The translations under genes were made by a program, and so were the position numbers. Below the pieces are notes generated by a model. The model searched no databases, had not been told where the DNA came from, and saw only the letters and a list, made by a program, of their open reading frames with translations. From Brevibacillus brevis NBRC 100599 (GTDB lineage Bacteria > Bacillota > Bacilli > Brevibacillales > Brevibacillaceae), in the NCBI RefSeq assembly GCF_000010165.1, contig NC_012491.1, positions 6,232,437 through 6,296,436 on the forward strand: a DNA stretch of 64,000 bases, given 5' to 3'. Shown one piece after another: positions 16,511 to 23,466 of the stretch. Within the stretch, counting starts at the first letter, position 1, and each line of letters begins with the position of its first letter.

Positions 16511-17362
16511 TCAATGTCTTCCAGTCGCAAACTTGTTCAATTTCGTCTCTGCAGCAAGTATGACAGCGGCAAGAACATTTCCGCGGCTTCCCTGTCCTCT
16601 TCTGAAATAGAGACTACGCAGAAAATTTTTACTATTCACACGGGCGATCGTCTGAACGTAGTTTCTCTGCCAGTCGACGCATTTTGTCAAACCGCTTATC
16701 CAGTCAGCAATCTCCTGCTGTGGAAGCAAACCCTCTTCAATCATGGTATCCACGATACTGGCGATCCGCTCATCATCCTCATCGCTAAAAATTTGTTTCC
16801 CATTATGGAGCATCCCCTCAATAGCAGCAAGTACTTCAAGCTGTACCGCTGTATCGCTCTCCGGACACTTGACCAGCTCCAGCAAAGCATCCGCACCGTG
16901 TGACGCACCATGAGCCCAGCCTCCTTCAGGCAGATAGCCGCGCAGATCCTTTTCCTCCTTATAATAGCGGAGCAGTGAATGCTTGAGATTTTGGAATTCA
17001 GCATAATCCAGAAAAGGCTTCTTGCTGTGAAGCCGTACTATTAAAGCAACTGGTAGAACAGAGAACGTCCTTGTAAATACAGACTGGTCACCTTCGCTAC
17101 CAATATGATAGAACAAATGATGCTCATCGGTCAGAATGGCCAGAAGATTGCTCAATTCCGTTTCCGTAAACCGATTGTCTTCATAAATCCATGTATACAG
17201 TGTCGGATAGATCAGTCCATCCCGTAATTCCGGTTGAGGATCCCCGATAAATTGCAGCATGAGAGTTAAAAAATCCTGAGTCCGCTCACCTTCACGAAGC
17301 TGGTAATGTTCCTTCTCAATTCTTTGCAGGTCTATCATGAGTTTCGTCCTTGTATTGCTCAC
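16511..17362 (-). CDS. DUF2785 domain protein
   Basis: The GTG at 17362 (reading MSNTRTKLMIDLQ) is chosen because AAGGGGATGA precedes it at suitable spacing. The 283-residue protein is all-helical, HEAT-like, and matches DUF2785 by YPTLYTWIYEDNRFTETEL, then FSVLPVALIVRLHSKKPFL and the signature GWAHGASHGADALLELVK with two His. The biochemical role of the family is not known. A degenerate copy of the same gene lies at 20370-20640, next to boundary site B, so this gene has been duplicated within the island. It follows the WYL regulator gene at about 80 bases in the same direction. Confidence 0.85.
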   Translation of the reverse strand: MSNTRTKLMIDLQRIEKEHYQLREGERTQDFLTLMLQFIGDPQPELRDGLIYPTLYTWIYEDNRFTETELSNLLAILTDEHHLFYHIGSEGDQSVFTRTFSVLPVALIVRLHSKKPFLDYAEFQNLKHSLLRYYKEEKDLRGYLPEGGWAHGASHGADALLELVKCPESDTAVQLEVLAAIEGMLHNGKQIFSDEDDERIASIVDTMIEEGLLPQQEIADWISGLTKCVDWQRNYVQTIARVNSKNFLRSLYFRRGQGSRGNVLAAVILAAETKLNKFATGRH

Positions 17363-17441
17363 TATCTCATCCCCTTGAATAAACGCTATTTCCGGACTAC
17401 TTACACCCCTACTATAAAACAAAATGACTGACACCTGTATG

Positions 17442-18362
17442 TCAGTCATTGTATGGTAGTAATATTGTTTTTATATATTCTTGTAATTCATTTCTCAAAT
17501 AACAGGGCTCCACTATCTCGCATTCCTTACCAAAGCTTAAAATAAATTTCAGTAATCCCTCCTCATATGGAAATTGATCCACAACGATATATTGATTGTT
17601 AGGTGTTTTAGTTATTTTCTCTTTTTGAAAATACTCCGTTAATTGCTCTCCCATTTTATGAGTAAACTTTAAGGTAACAGTTATGCCTCGCGTAAGATAG
17701 CTATTCCTAATGACTTCCTCGATTTCTTTATTTGAGATATCCTTTTTTTCGAAGTCCTCACCCATTTTCAAATTCTTGATCCGTACTAGTTTGAACCTTC
17801 TGTAGCCATTTCTTTCTTTGCAAAAGCCCACTAAATACCATTGACCGGCGGAAAATGTAATTTGAAACGGTTCTACTGTTCTTTCTAGATACTCCATACT
17901 TCTGTTGATATATTCGAATACCACTAGCTTATTTTTTTCAATAGCATTGTTTAATAGAAGCAGGTATTCCTTTAATTCATTTTCCATACTGAAATGAGAC
18001 AGATTAATGTCTAACTTGCTTGTATTCTTTTCTTGTTTAAGCGTATTCTCGATCTTTAAAACAATATCATGAAACGTTGTATTTTTCCCAAATAGAAAAC
18101 TTAGATTATTCATTATCGCCATGAAAGTAGAGGCTTCATCTTTGTTTAAAAAAAGATTGTCCACATTATAGTCTTCCATAATGTAATAGCCCCCACCTTT
18201 ACCACCAATGGATGCGATTGGGATACCTGCTTCACCTAACTTTTCTATATCTCTGTAAATTGTTCGTATGGACACCTCAAAATGTTCCGCAAGCTCTTTG
18301 CCTGTAACCGTACCTTTTTTTGAGATAATCAGTAACATGGATAGTAATCGATCTACGCGCAT
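17442..18362 (-). CDS. HTH / WYL-domain transcriptional regulator (YafY type)
   Basis: A 306-residue regulator. The N-terminal DeoR-like helix-turn-helix (about 1-60) contains TGKELAEHFEVSIRTIYRDI. The middle carries the WYL domain (EPFQITFSAGQWYLVGFC with the WYL triplet and RRFKLVRIKNL). A C-terminal WCX part completes the usual length. WYL domains sense ligands, often nucleic-acid related. The gene is AT-rich compared with core genes, which fits recent transfer. No ribosome binding site is visible before the ATG; a 19-base palindrome lies nine bases upstream and may be an autoregulatory operator. Confidence 0.88.
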   Translation of the reverse strand: MRVDRLLSMLLIISKKGTVTGKELAEHFEVSIRTIYRDIEKLGEAGIPIASIGGKGGGYYIMEDYNVDNLFLNKDEASTFMAIMNNLSFLFGKNTTFHDIVLKIENTLKQEKNTSKLDINLSHFSMENELKEYLLLLNNAIEKNKLVVFEYINRSMEYLERTVEPFQITFSAGQWYLVGFCKERNGYRRFKLVRIKNLKMGEDFEKKDISNKEIEEVIRNSYLTRGITVTLKFTHKMGEQLTEYFQKEKITKTPNNQYIVVDQFPYEEGLLKFILSFGKECEIVEPCYLRNELQEYIKTILLPYND

Positions 18363-18370
18363 TTATATAT

Positions 18371-18389
18371 TACGTTGATTTGCAACGTA
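18371..18389. promoter_or_regulatory. Palindrome upstream of the WYL regulator
   Basis: TACGTTG-ATTTG-CAACGTA, a perfect inverted repeat with seven-base arms, lies just before the regulator's start codon and is a plausible operator. Confidence 0.45.
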
Positions 18390-18445
18390 TCCTCTCTTAT
18401 TCTTTTTTACAATGGTGTTAAATGGCCAATTCATATTATGTATTC

Positions 18446-18487
18446 AAATGACCGAACGGAGTCTTCCTTGCCCACCTCCGGTCATTT
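18446..18487. terminator. Large hairpin, possible terminator
   Basis: AAATGACCG at 18446-18454 pairs with CGGTCATTT at 18479-18487; inner GGAG/CTCC can pair too. The plus strand continues TTGTTCTTTTC. No plus-strand gene is upstream, so it may be a remnant or end the short minus-strand frame at 18498-18665. Confidence 0.4.
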
Positions 18488-18497
18488 TGTTCTTTTC

Positions 18498-18665
18498 TCA
18501 AGTAAATACTACTTTCTTATCTGATTCAACTGTACTTCTAGCTCGATCCACTACTTTACCACTATTTGTGATAAGGTTCAGCTTAACGGGTCTATCAGCG
18601 AATTTATTAGGAAAACCTGACAGACTCCAACCCTCTGAGCAAGCATCGTCGGAGAAACACCCTTT
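18498..18665 (-). pseudogene. Short coding-like fragment spanning boundary site C
   Basis: An open minus-strand frame without start codon reads FPNKFADRPVKLNLITNSGK, then VVDRARSTVESDKKVVFT and a stop. It has protein-like composition but no recognised family. It runs through the att-like site C. The corresponding frame at site B (FLADGSVKLSLIISDG) is similar, because the shared boundary sequence itself is open in this frame. It may be the 3' end of a gene lost at the boundary or a chance frame. Confidence 0.3.
18562..18605 (-). repeat. rlmH-3'-end-like boundary site C
   Basis: On the minus strand the core reads GAACCTTATCACAAATAG, differing from the rlmH core at about four of 18 positions. 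It is preceded by CCCGTTAAGCTG, shared with sites B and D. Beyond that, the flank (CGCTGATAGA) aligns with that of site B (CGCCGATGGCT), so the outer-end sequence of two elements is conserved over about 35 bases. Confidence 0.55.
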
Positions 18666-18670
18666 TCATA

Positions 18671-18698
18671 TTTACAAATCTATAAAAATAGATATAAT
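18671..18698 (+). promoter_or_regulatory. Promoter with operator-like spacer for the ArsR-type gene
   Basis: TTTACA (18671-18676), a 16-base spacer and a perfect TATAAT (18693-18698). The spacer holds the perfect inverted repeat ATCTAT-AAAA-ATAGAT (18678-18693), placed where a bound repressor would block RNA polymerase. Transcription would start at about 18705, next to the ATG at 18706, so the mRNA may be leaderless. Confidence 0.6.
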
Positions 18699-18705
18699 GA
18701 TCTAT

Positions 18706-19017
18706 ATGGAACCTTCATTGATTTATAAAGCTTTGTCTAACGAGACTCGTAGTCAAATTATGCAATGGTTAAAGAATCCAGAGGAATTCTTTGATGAAAA
18801 GCTCTATTTACAACAAGGCCTCAATTTTCGGATTGGTGTATGCGTGGGAGATATTCAGGCAAAATCGGGACTTGCACAATCTGTTATCTCGAGTTATTTG
18901 TTGACTATGCAAAAAGCTGGTTTGCTAGAATCCGAGCGAATTGGGAAGTGGACGTACTATCGTCGGAACGAAAAGATAATACAGGAATTTTCCGAGTACA
19001 TCAAAACGAAACTATAA
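18706..19017 (+). CDS. ArsR-family winged-helix repressor
   Basis: About 103 residues starting MEPSLIYKALSNETRSQIM, the standard ArsR opening. The recognition helix region is SGLAQSVISSYLLTMQKAGL, followed by the wing (ESERIGKWTYYRR). The Cys of RIGVCVGDIQ is single, so a metal-site assignment is not supported. There is no Shine-Dalgarno sequence before the ATGs at 18697 or 18706, and promoter spacing favours a leaderless message from 18706. It is followed at 78 bases by an MFS exporter gene in the same direction and is probably its repressor. The region is AT-rich. Confidence 0.82.
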   Translation: MEPSLIYKALSNETRSQIMQWLKNPEEFFDEKLYLQQGLNFRIGVCVGDIQAKSGLAQSVISSYLLTMQKAGLLESERIGKWTYYRRNEKIIQEFSEYIKTKL

Positions 19018-19095
19018 ACGGAAAGGAGCTCTTTTTTTGTTTATTTATATCTATAATTCTATATATATGAATATAATCGGAGGCTTACATTTAAC

Positions 19096-20271
19096 ATGAA
19101 ACAGGTTAACCCTTTGCTTATTATGATTCTGGCTTTAGGCGTATTCGGCATTATTACAACGGAAATGGGAATTATAGGTGTTTTACCCCAGGTCACTCAA
19201 AAATTCAATATTTCGACCGCGCAGGCCGGATGGCTTGTAAGCATATTTGCGTTAGTTGTTGCCATTTCAGGTCCATTCCTGACATTACTCGTTTCTGGTA
19301 TTAATCGTAAAGTCATTTTATTAACCGCTGTGCTTATTTTTGCGATTTCAAATATTGTTTATGCCTTCACAACCCGGTTCGATGTGATGCTAGTTTTCCG
19401 TATTCTCCCTGCTATTTTTCATCCCGTCTTTTTCTCGATTGCCCTTGTGACCGCAGCCAAACTTGTCCCTCCGGAAAAAAGCAGCAAAGCGGTCACAAAG
19501 GTTTTCGCCGGAATAACGGTCGGATTTGCTTTTGGCGTGCCTTTGACTTCTTATCTCGCGGACAAGATATCGTTAGAAGCTGCTTTCCTATTTGGAGCTG
19601 TTGTAAGCATGATTGCCTTTGTAGGAATACTAGCTTGGCTTCCTTCCATGCCTGTTACGGAAAAAATGTCTTACGACCAGCAGCTTGGTATATTACGCAA
19701 ACCTCAATTGTGGTTAACGATCGCGACCGTTATTTTTATCTTTGCAGCTATGTTTTCTGTGTACAGCTACTTTGCTGAATATTTAGGACAAGTAACACAT
19801 ATGAACGGGTCATGGATTAGTATCATGTTGATGGCCTTTGGAATCATCATGATTTTCGGAAATTTTTTATTTGGGGGCTTTTTGCATAAAAGCATTACAA
19901 AGACCGTTATCTTGTATCCTCTGCTCTATGCGGTCATTTACTTATTCACTTATTATTTAGGTTCTTCTTTCTTTCCAATGGCTGTTATCGTATTCCTTTG
20001 GGGGACAGTGCATTCCGGAGGGCTTATTGTCAGTCAAGCATGGTTAACAATTGAGGCAAAAGAAGCTCCTGAATTCGGCAACAGCTTGTTTGTCTCATTT
20101 TCCAATCTTGGAATTACTGTAGGGACTTTTATCGGCGGTTGGTTTATTTCTCACTGGGGCATACATCAACTCATGTGGAGCGGCATTACGTTTTCACTTC
20201 TAGCTTTCTTATTGATCATGGTAAAAATAAAAATTTCCAAATCGAACGCAGAGGAAGTAAACGTTCGTTAA
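19096..20271 (+). CDS. MFS efflux transporter (DHA1 type)
   Basis: A 391-residue, 12-helix transporter. The start FGIITTEMGIIGVLPQVTQ and helix 4-5 segment FRILPAIFHPVFFSIAL followed by FAGITVGFAFGVPL are typical of the YdhP/AraJ-like sugar or drug efflux branch. GGAGG lies 11 bases before the ATG. The AT-rich sequence between the ArsR gene and this start (about 19043-19075) repeats elements of the ArsR-gene operator (TATCTATAATTCTATA), so the same repressor may act here. The natural substrate is unknown. Confidence 0.88.
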   Translation: MKQVNPLLIMILALGVFGIITTEMGIIGVLPQVTQKFNISTAQAGWLVSIFALVVAISGPFLTLLVSGINRKVILLTAVLIFAISNIVYAFTTRFDVMLVFRILPAIFHPVFFSIALVTAAKLVPPEKSSKAVTKVFAGITVGFAFGVPLTSYLADKISLEAAFLFGAVVSMIAFVGILAWLPSMPVTEKMSYDQQLGILRKPQLWLTIATVIFIFAAMFSVYSYFAEYLGQVTHMNGSWISIMLMAFGIIMIFGNFLFGGFLHKSITKTVILYPLLYAVIYLFTYYLGSSFFPMAVIVFLWGTVHSGGLIVSQAWLTIEAKEAPEFGNSLFVSFSNLGITVGTFIGGWFISHWGIHQLMWSGITFSLLAFLLIMVKIKISKSNAEEVNVR

Positions 20272-20369
20272 ACGAGCGGAATCGATCAATATAACGTGGC
20301 AGTCTAGAACATTGTTTCCGTGTTCAGGACTGCCAAACGGCAAACAAGGTACTCCAAGATCATTCCCTC

Positions 20370-20640
20370 GGCTAGTTGCCGCACTGTGCCAAGCCGTTTA
20401 TCCAGTCAGCGATCTTCTACTGCGGAAGCAGACCTTTGTCAATCATGGTATCCACGATGCTAGCGATCCACTCATCTTCCTCCGCTAAAAATTTGTATCC
20501 CGATATGAAGCATCCCTTGAATAGCGCCAAGAACCTTGAGTTGCACCGCTGCACCACTCTCCGGGCAATGCTTCAGGTGCTGGAAATCAGCTTGATCCAG
20601 AAAATGCTGCTTCCTGTGATATTGCATAATCAAAGCATGT
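20370..20640 (-). pseudogene. Degenerate DUF2785 gene fragment
   Basis: This stretch is a diverged copy of the intact DUF2785 gene at 16511-17362. Long matches include TTTATCCAGTCAGC, AATCATGGTATCCACGAT and GCTAAAAATTTGT. The minus-strand translation shows FLDQADFQHLKHCPESG and LGAIQGMLHIGIQIFSG beside FLDYAEFQNLKH, CPESD and LAAIEGMLHNGKQIFSD in the intact protein. About 30 codons are missing internally, including the conserved GWAHGASHGAD motif, and both ends are gone. It ends within 30 bases of boundary site B, as expected for a gene eroded at an element junction. Confidence 0.75.
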
Positions 20641-20664
20641 ATGTTTGTTCGTACTAAAACTGTT

Positions 20665-20714
20665 GCCATCACTTATGATAAGGCTCAGCTTAACGGAGCC
20701 ATCGGCGAGAAATG
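20665..20714 (-). repeat. rlmH-3'-end-like boundary site B with inverted-repeat flank
   Basis: The core on the minus strand, GAGCCTTATCATAAGTGA then TGGC, matches the end of rlmH at 21 of 22 positions. It is preceded by CCGTTAAGCTGA (shared with C and D). The outer flank CGGCGAGAAATG on the plus strand (20703-20714) is the inverted partner, 11 of 12, of the sequence directly after the rlmH stop (22034-22045). B and A therefore bracket a 1.35-kb unit with direct repeats outside and inverted repeats inside. Confidence 0.75.
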
Positions 20715-20884
20715 CGAAAAGAGCTGCCGCGGCGCATAGTCTCTCCTACATTTTCCGCTTGGCCCAAGAGCTATGATTATGCCTTTATAAACATGCAAAG
20801 AAGGCCACCAAAGTATTCGGCGGTCTGATTGTCGGTGATTCAACTATCGTACCCGTTAGCAAAAACACGAATGCAGCCTGGCAC

Positions 20885-21100
20885 CTACTCCACAATCGAT
20901 TTTAGAGCTTCTGCGGCAATTATCTTAGCTGCCTCGTTGTCTTGCGGTGAGCTTTCCACAATAGTTTGGAGCGCTTTCTTTGCGATCTCCAGCTGTGTGG
21001 TTAAACGGTCAGCCATTTTGGCGATATAGACGGTAAAGTCGTCTGTTGACTCGCCATTGCCTATTAAGACGACCGCAATAAATTCAAATCTATTCTTCAC
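20885..21100 (-). CDS. Small hypothetical protein
   Basis: A 71-residue protein starting at a GTG with a strong GGGAGGTGAAC binding site. It begins MKNRFEFIAVVLIGNG, is otherwise helical and ends in an Ala/Glu-rich helix. No family recognised. It overlaps by 12 bases the end of the frameshifted gene upstream, so three genes (DMP19-type, frameshifted, this one) form one tight unit inside the segment next to rlmH. Confidence 0.6.
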   Translation of the reverse strand: MKNRFEFIAVVLIGNGESTDDFTVYIAKMADRLTTQLEIAKKALQTIVESSPQDNEAAKIIAAEALKSIVE

Positions 21101-21327
21101 TTTTGTTCACCTCCCTCAGCTTGATTTCATTGCGGTGAGGTACCCTACCCCAATTATTTATTATCTCTTCACGTGTAACACTGGGCTTGTTCAAATCATA
21201 TTTAGCATTGAAATGACGTTTGCAAGCCCAACAACATGGCACCCCCAGTCAAATCCCCTCTTATCCAACCAGTCCATCCAATGTTAATCTGGGTTTTTGT
21301 TGGCATAGTTTTTGAAGTGTCAATCAT
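21089..21327 (-). pseudogene. Small gene broken by a one-base frameshift
   Basis: The ATG at 21327 overlaps the stop of the preceding gene (ATGA). The frame reads MIDTSKTMPTKTQINIGWTG and then WIRGDLTGG, but soon stops at 21202. Removing one G from the G5 run (plus-strand C5 at 21242-21246) continues it as LTGVPCCWACKRHFNAKYDL, then NKPSVTREEIINNWGR, to a stop at 21089 inside the next gene's leader, giving a protein of about 79 residues. The continuation is well ordered, so this was a real gene; the shift is a recent mutation, a sequencing error or phase variation. No family recognised; the CCxxC motif could bind metal. Confidence 0.55.
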
Positions 21328-21752
21328 TTGCTTGCCTCGTATCTTTCTTTCTCCGCTTCGACATAAGCCTCCAATAGCGGCCATATATCAAAATCGATAT
21401 AAAGGTATAGACTGCCAGCCAGTTCGTCTATTTTCTCACTGTCAAGGTCACTTTGATAGATTTGGTATATTTGAGCCAGGGTTTCAGCTTCTTTATCCGC
21501 TGAAATATGGCGCAACGCGTCGATCATTTTGTCAGCATAGCGCCCGGTGCTGTTTTCCAACAGACCGCCAATCCCATTCATCGCCAACTCGGTGTCCATG
21601 TCGATGATCCAAATAATATCCTGTATGAATTGTGGATAGGCGGACAGCGCGTCACGGTCAACCGGTTCATCGTAAATCCGGGACATAGACTGTATCACAT
21701 CGTTCGCACTCATGACACTAATATTGCTCAAAACTTCGTCAATAAAGCTCAT
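21324..21752 (-). CDS. DMP19 / DUF4375-type small acidic protein
   Basis: A 142-residue acidic protein with AAGGAG at good distance from the ATG. The pattern MDTELAMNGIGGLLENSTGR after an N-terminal helical region, then ALRHISADKEAETL, resembles the DMP19/DUF4375 family, in which the N-terminal segment is usually followed by DTEVNNGGF-like sequence. Such proteins are DNA-mimic or immunity-type proteins in some systems; that role is not demonstrated here. First intact gene of the unit inside the segment between boundary sites A and B. Confidence 0.65.
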   Translation of the reverse strand: MSFIDEVLSNISVMSANDVIQSMSRIYDEPVDRDALSAYPQFIQDIIWIIDMDTELAMNGIGGLLENSTGRYADKMIDALRHISADKEAETLAQIYQIYQSDLDSEKIDELAGSLYLYIDFDIWPLLEAYVEAEKERYEASK

Positions 21753-21780
21753 GTGGTGCTCCTTTTGTTATGCCACGCTC

Positions 21781-21936
21781 TCAATCCAGCTGGCGCAACG
21801 CTTTTTCGATTGATTCCCTAACATCATTATTTTTCAACTGGGGATAAATTGCTTGAAGCTCAGAACGGAAGGATTCCGTCTGTACATCCGATAACCCTTG
21901 TGGATGATATGCAATGCCCATCTCATTAAGAAATCT
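21781..21936 (-). pseudogene. C-terminal fragment of an unknown gene
   Basis: The open frame reads RLDRFLNEMGIAYHPQGLSD, then VQTESFRSELQAIYPQLKNN and ESIEKALRQLD-stop. It begins directly after an in-frame stop, lacks a usable start with binding site, and looks like the 3' end of a larger helical protein cut off on the side of rlmH. No family assigned. Confidence 0.4.
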
Positions 21937-22033
21937 ATCAAGTCGCTTCTAATTTTTTGTAGAGTTGTATCTTTGGTCTTTTTTTCGTTATTTTTCACAC
22001 GACTTCTTGATTGCGAACTTCACTAACAACCAA

Positions 22034-22063
22034 CATTTTTCGCCGTCACTTATGATAAGGCTC
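22034..22063 (-). repeat. Boundary site A: 3' end of rlmH as insertion site
   Basis: The rlmH codons for GEPYHK and stop read GAGCCTTATCATAAGTGA on the minus strand. In staphylococci the equivalent 18 bases (consensus GARGCNTATCATAARTRR) are the attB of SCC elements. Here the same sequence recurs, degenerating, at sites B to E. After the stop comes CGGCGAAAAATG, the inner inverted repeat matched by 20703-20714. Confidence 0.7.
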
Positions 22064-22525
22064 CCCCCGACTAATCCGAAACGCTCGATAAACCTGCTCC
22101 AACAACACCAACCGCACCAACTGATGCGGAAACGTCATCTTCGAAAACGACAACAACGCATCTGCCCGCTTCAACACCTGATCAGCCAACCCCAACGATC
22201 CGCCAATCACAAATGCCACCTGACTGCGCCCATGCAAAGCCAGTTTGTCCATCTCCGCAGACAGCTTCTCCGATGACCACATTTGCCCATCAATCGCCAG
22301 CGCGATCACATACTGATCCTGCTTGATCTGCGCCAGGATACGCTCGCCTTCCTTGCGCTTCACCTGCTCCATCTCCGCCGCACTCATCTCTTCTGGCGCC
22401 TTTTCATCATTGACCTCGATCACTTGAAGCTTGCAATAAGCAGACAGACGCTTGCTATATTCATCAATGCCCTCACGCAAATATTTCTCCTTCAGCTTCC
22501 CTACTGTAATAATCGAAATTTGCAT
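22046..22525 (-). CDS. rlmH: 23S rRNA pseudouridine1915 N3-methyltransferase RlmH
   Basis: A 159-residue SPOUT methyltransferase acting on the ribosomal A-site helix 69 in assembled ribosomes. The sequence [20 protein letters not shown] opens the protein and the knot region has [16 protein letters not shown] and [20 protein letters not shown], with the invariant C-terminus [11 protein letters not shown]. Full length and intact even though accessory DNA follows the stop codon, because the insertion site keeps the last codons. Confidence 0.96.
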
Positions 22526-22528
22526 GCC

Positions 22529-22771
22529 CTACATTCCCTTCTCTTTCAAAAGCGCAATCTGCGCTGGCTCTCCACATTCCCGACAACGCTTGTCTACTCC
22601 ATCGCCCTCAACCGCCTGTGCCGCATACGTATCCGGGGCGGCCTCAAAATCGTTTACGTAATCATCCAACTCCTGCTCCAAATGCTCCATGCAAGCAAAC
22701 CGCACCGGATATTCCGCCAACAACTCAACTTCTTTCCCTTCTATTTGCAAGCTTTTCATCTTCATGTCCAT
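22529..22771 (-). CDS. CxxH/CxxC small protein (TIGR04129 type)
   Basis: About 80 residues. The start (MDMKMKSLQ) is chosen because AGAGG lies nine bases upstream; longer versions lack a binding site. The family signature is visible: FACMEHLEQELDDYVNDFE-AAP (CxxH) and, near the end, CRECGEPAQIAL (CxxC), a likely zinc ribbon. It sits three bases before rlmH, the position it has in other Bacillales. Function unknown. Confidence 0.8.
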   Translation of the reverse strand: MDMKMKSLQIEGKEVELLAEYPVRFACMEHLEQELDDYVNDFEAAPDTYAAQAVEGDGVDKRCRECGEPAQIALLKEKGM

Positions 22772-22919
22772 ATCAAATGCCTCTTTTCCGTTCATAATTG
22801 TCGCTTCTATTCTACCCCAGAACCGCAACAAAACAAATGAATCCACCAAAAAGACCTCGATGAGTTTACAATCATAAGCCTTTATATTTTATAGCTTTTA
22901 TTTTGAAAACCTCGTCGGA

Positions 22920-23290
22920 CAGTGAAAGCTGTAGAGAGAAAAAAGAAGAAAACGGCGAAAGTCTTTGGGATACCATCCGAAGCGCAATGGAAAAAGGGAA
23001 ACCTGCCTTTAGCGTCCACCTCTGAGACACTACGTAGCTGCGCGACTTTGGACGCGGGTTTCACTTTTTCCACCGTGTAGGAAAGTTTAACTACTTCATT
23101 GTGAACACGCTGTTATGCTTAAACTTTCTGGAACGCATAAAAACTTTCCTCTAAAACGCGGTCGCTCCTCCGTGAATTAGCTTCGTATAGGAGTTTTTTT
23201 ATGGAGCTGGGCAGAACCACCTCCAGCAGGTATCCCAAGAACTTGAGCGTTTTCTTCTTTTTTCTCTCCTCCACCAAAGCCCAGTCAACG
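22920..23290. repeat. Nested inverted-repeat element between htrA and the CxxH/CxxC gene
   Basis: Outer arms: GAGAGAAAAAAGAAGAAAAC at about 22932-22951 is matched in inverse orientation at 23249-23268, with similarity extending through TTGGGATACC. Inside lie a second pair (GGAAAAAGGGAAACC...GCGTCCA at 22988-23018 against TGGACGCGGGTTTCACTTTTTCC near 23050-23072) and a third (GAAAGTTTAA near 23083 against TTAAACTTTC near 23121). No gene is present. The part at 23080-23190 recurs in opposite orientation at 55600-55750. I read this as a MITE-like or structured non-coding repeat family. Confidence 0.6.
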
Positions 23291-23294
23291 AACA

Positions 23295-23328
23295 AAAAAA
23301 GAGAGCGCCGTATCAGCTCGGCGCTCTT
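23295..23328 (-). terminator. Terminator downstream of htrA
   Basis: On the minus strand GAGCGCCG-AGCTGATA-CGGCGCTC is followed by TCTTTTTTT. Confidence 0.85.
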
Positions 23329-23466
23329 AAGAAGGGATCTATTTAAAATAGATAGAGGGGGGGAACTTAGATACTGCATATATGCAAACGGGACAAAATG
23401 CATCCCGGAATTGCCCGTCAACGTTTGATTCCTTCACATGCCTGCCCACAAAATGGTCAGTGCTTC

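Noticed and set aside
16282..16563. 93-codon plus-strand open frame
   Set aside because: It runs through a perfect terminator stem and overlaps the end of the DUF2785 gene antisense.
21165..21180. parS-like CTCTTCACGTGTAACA
   Set aside because: Only 12 of 16 bases match, and it is inside a coding remnant far from the parAB locus.
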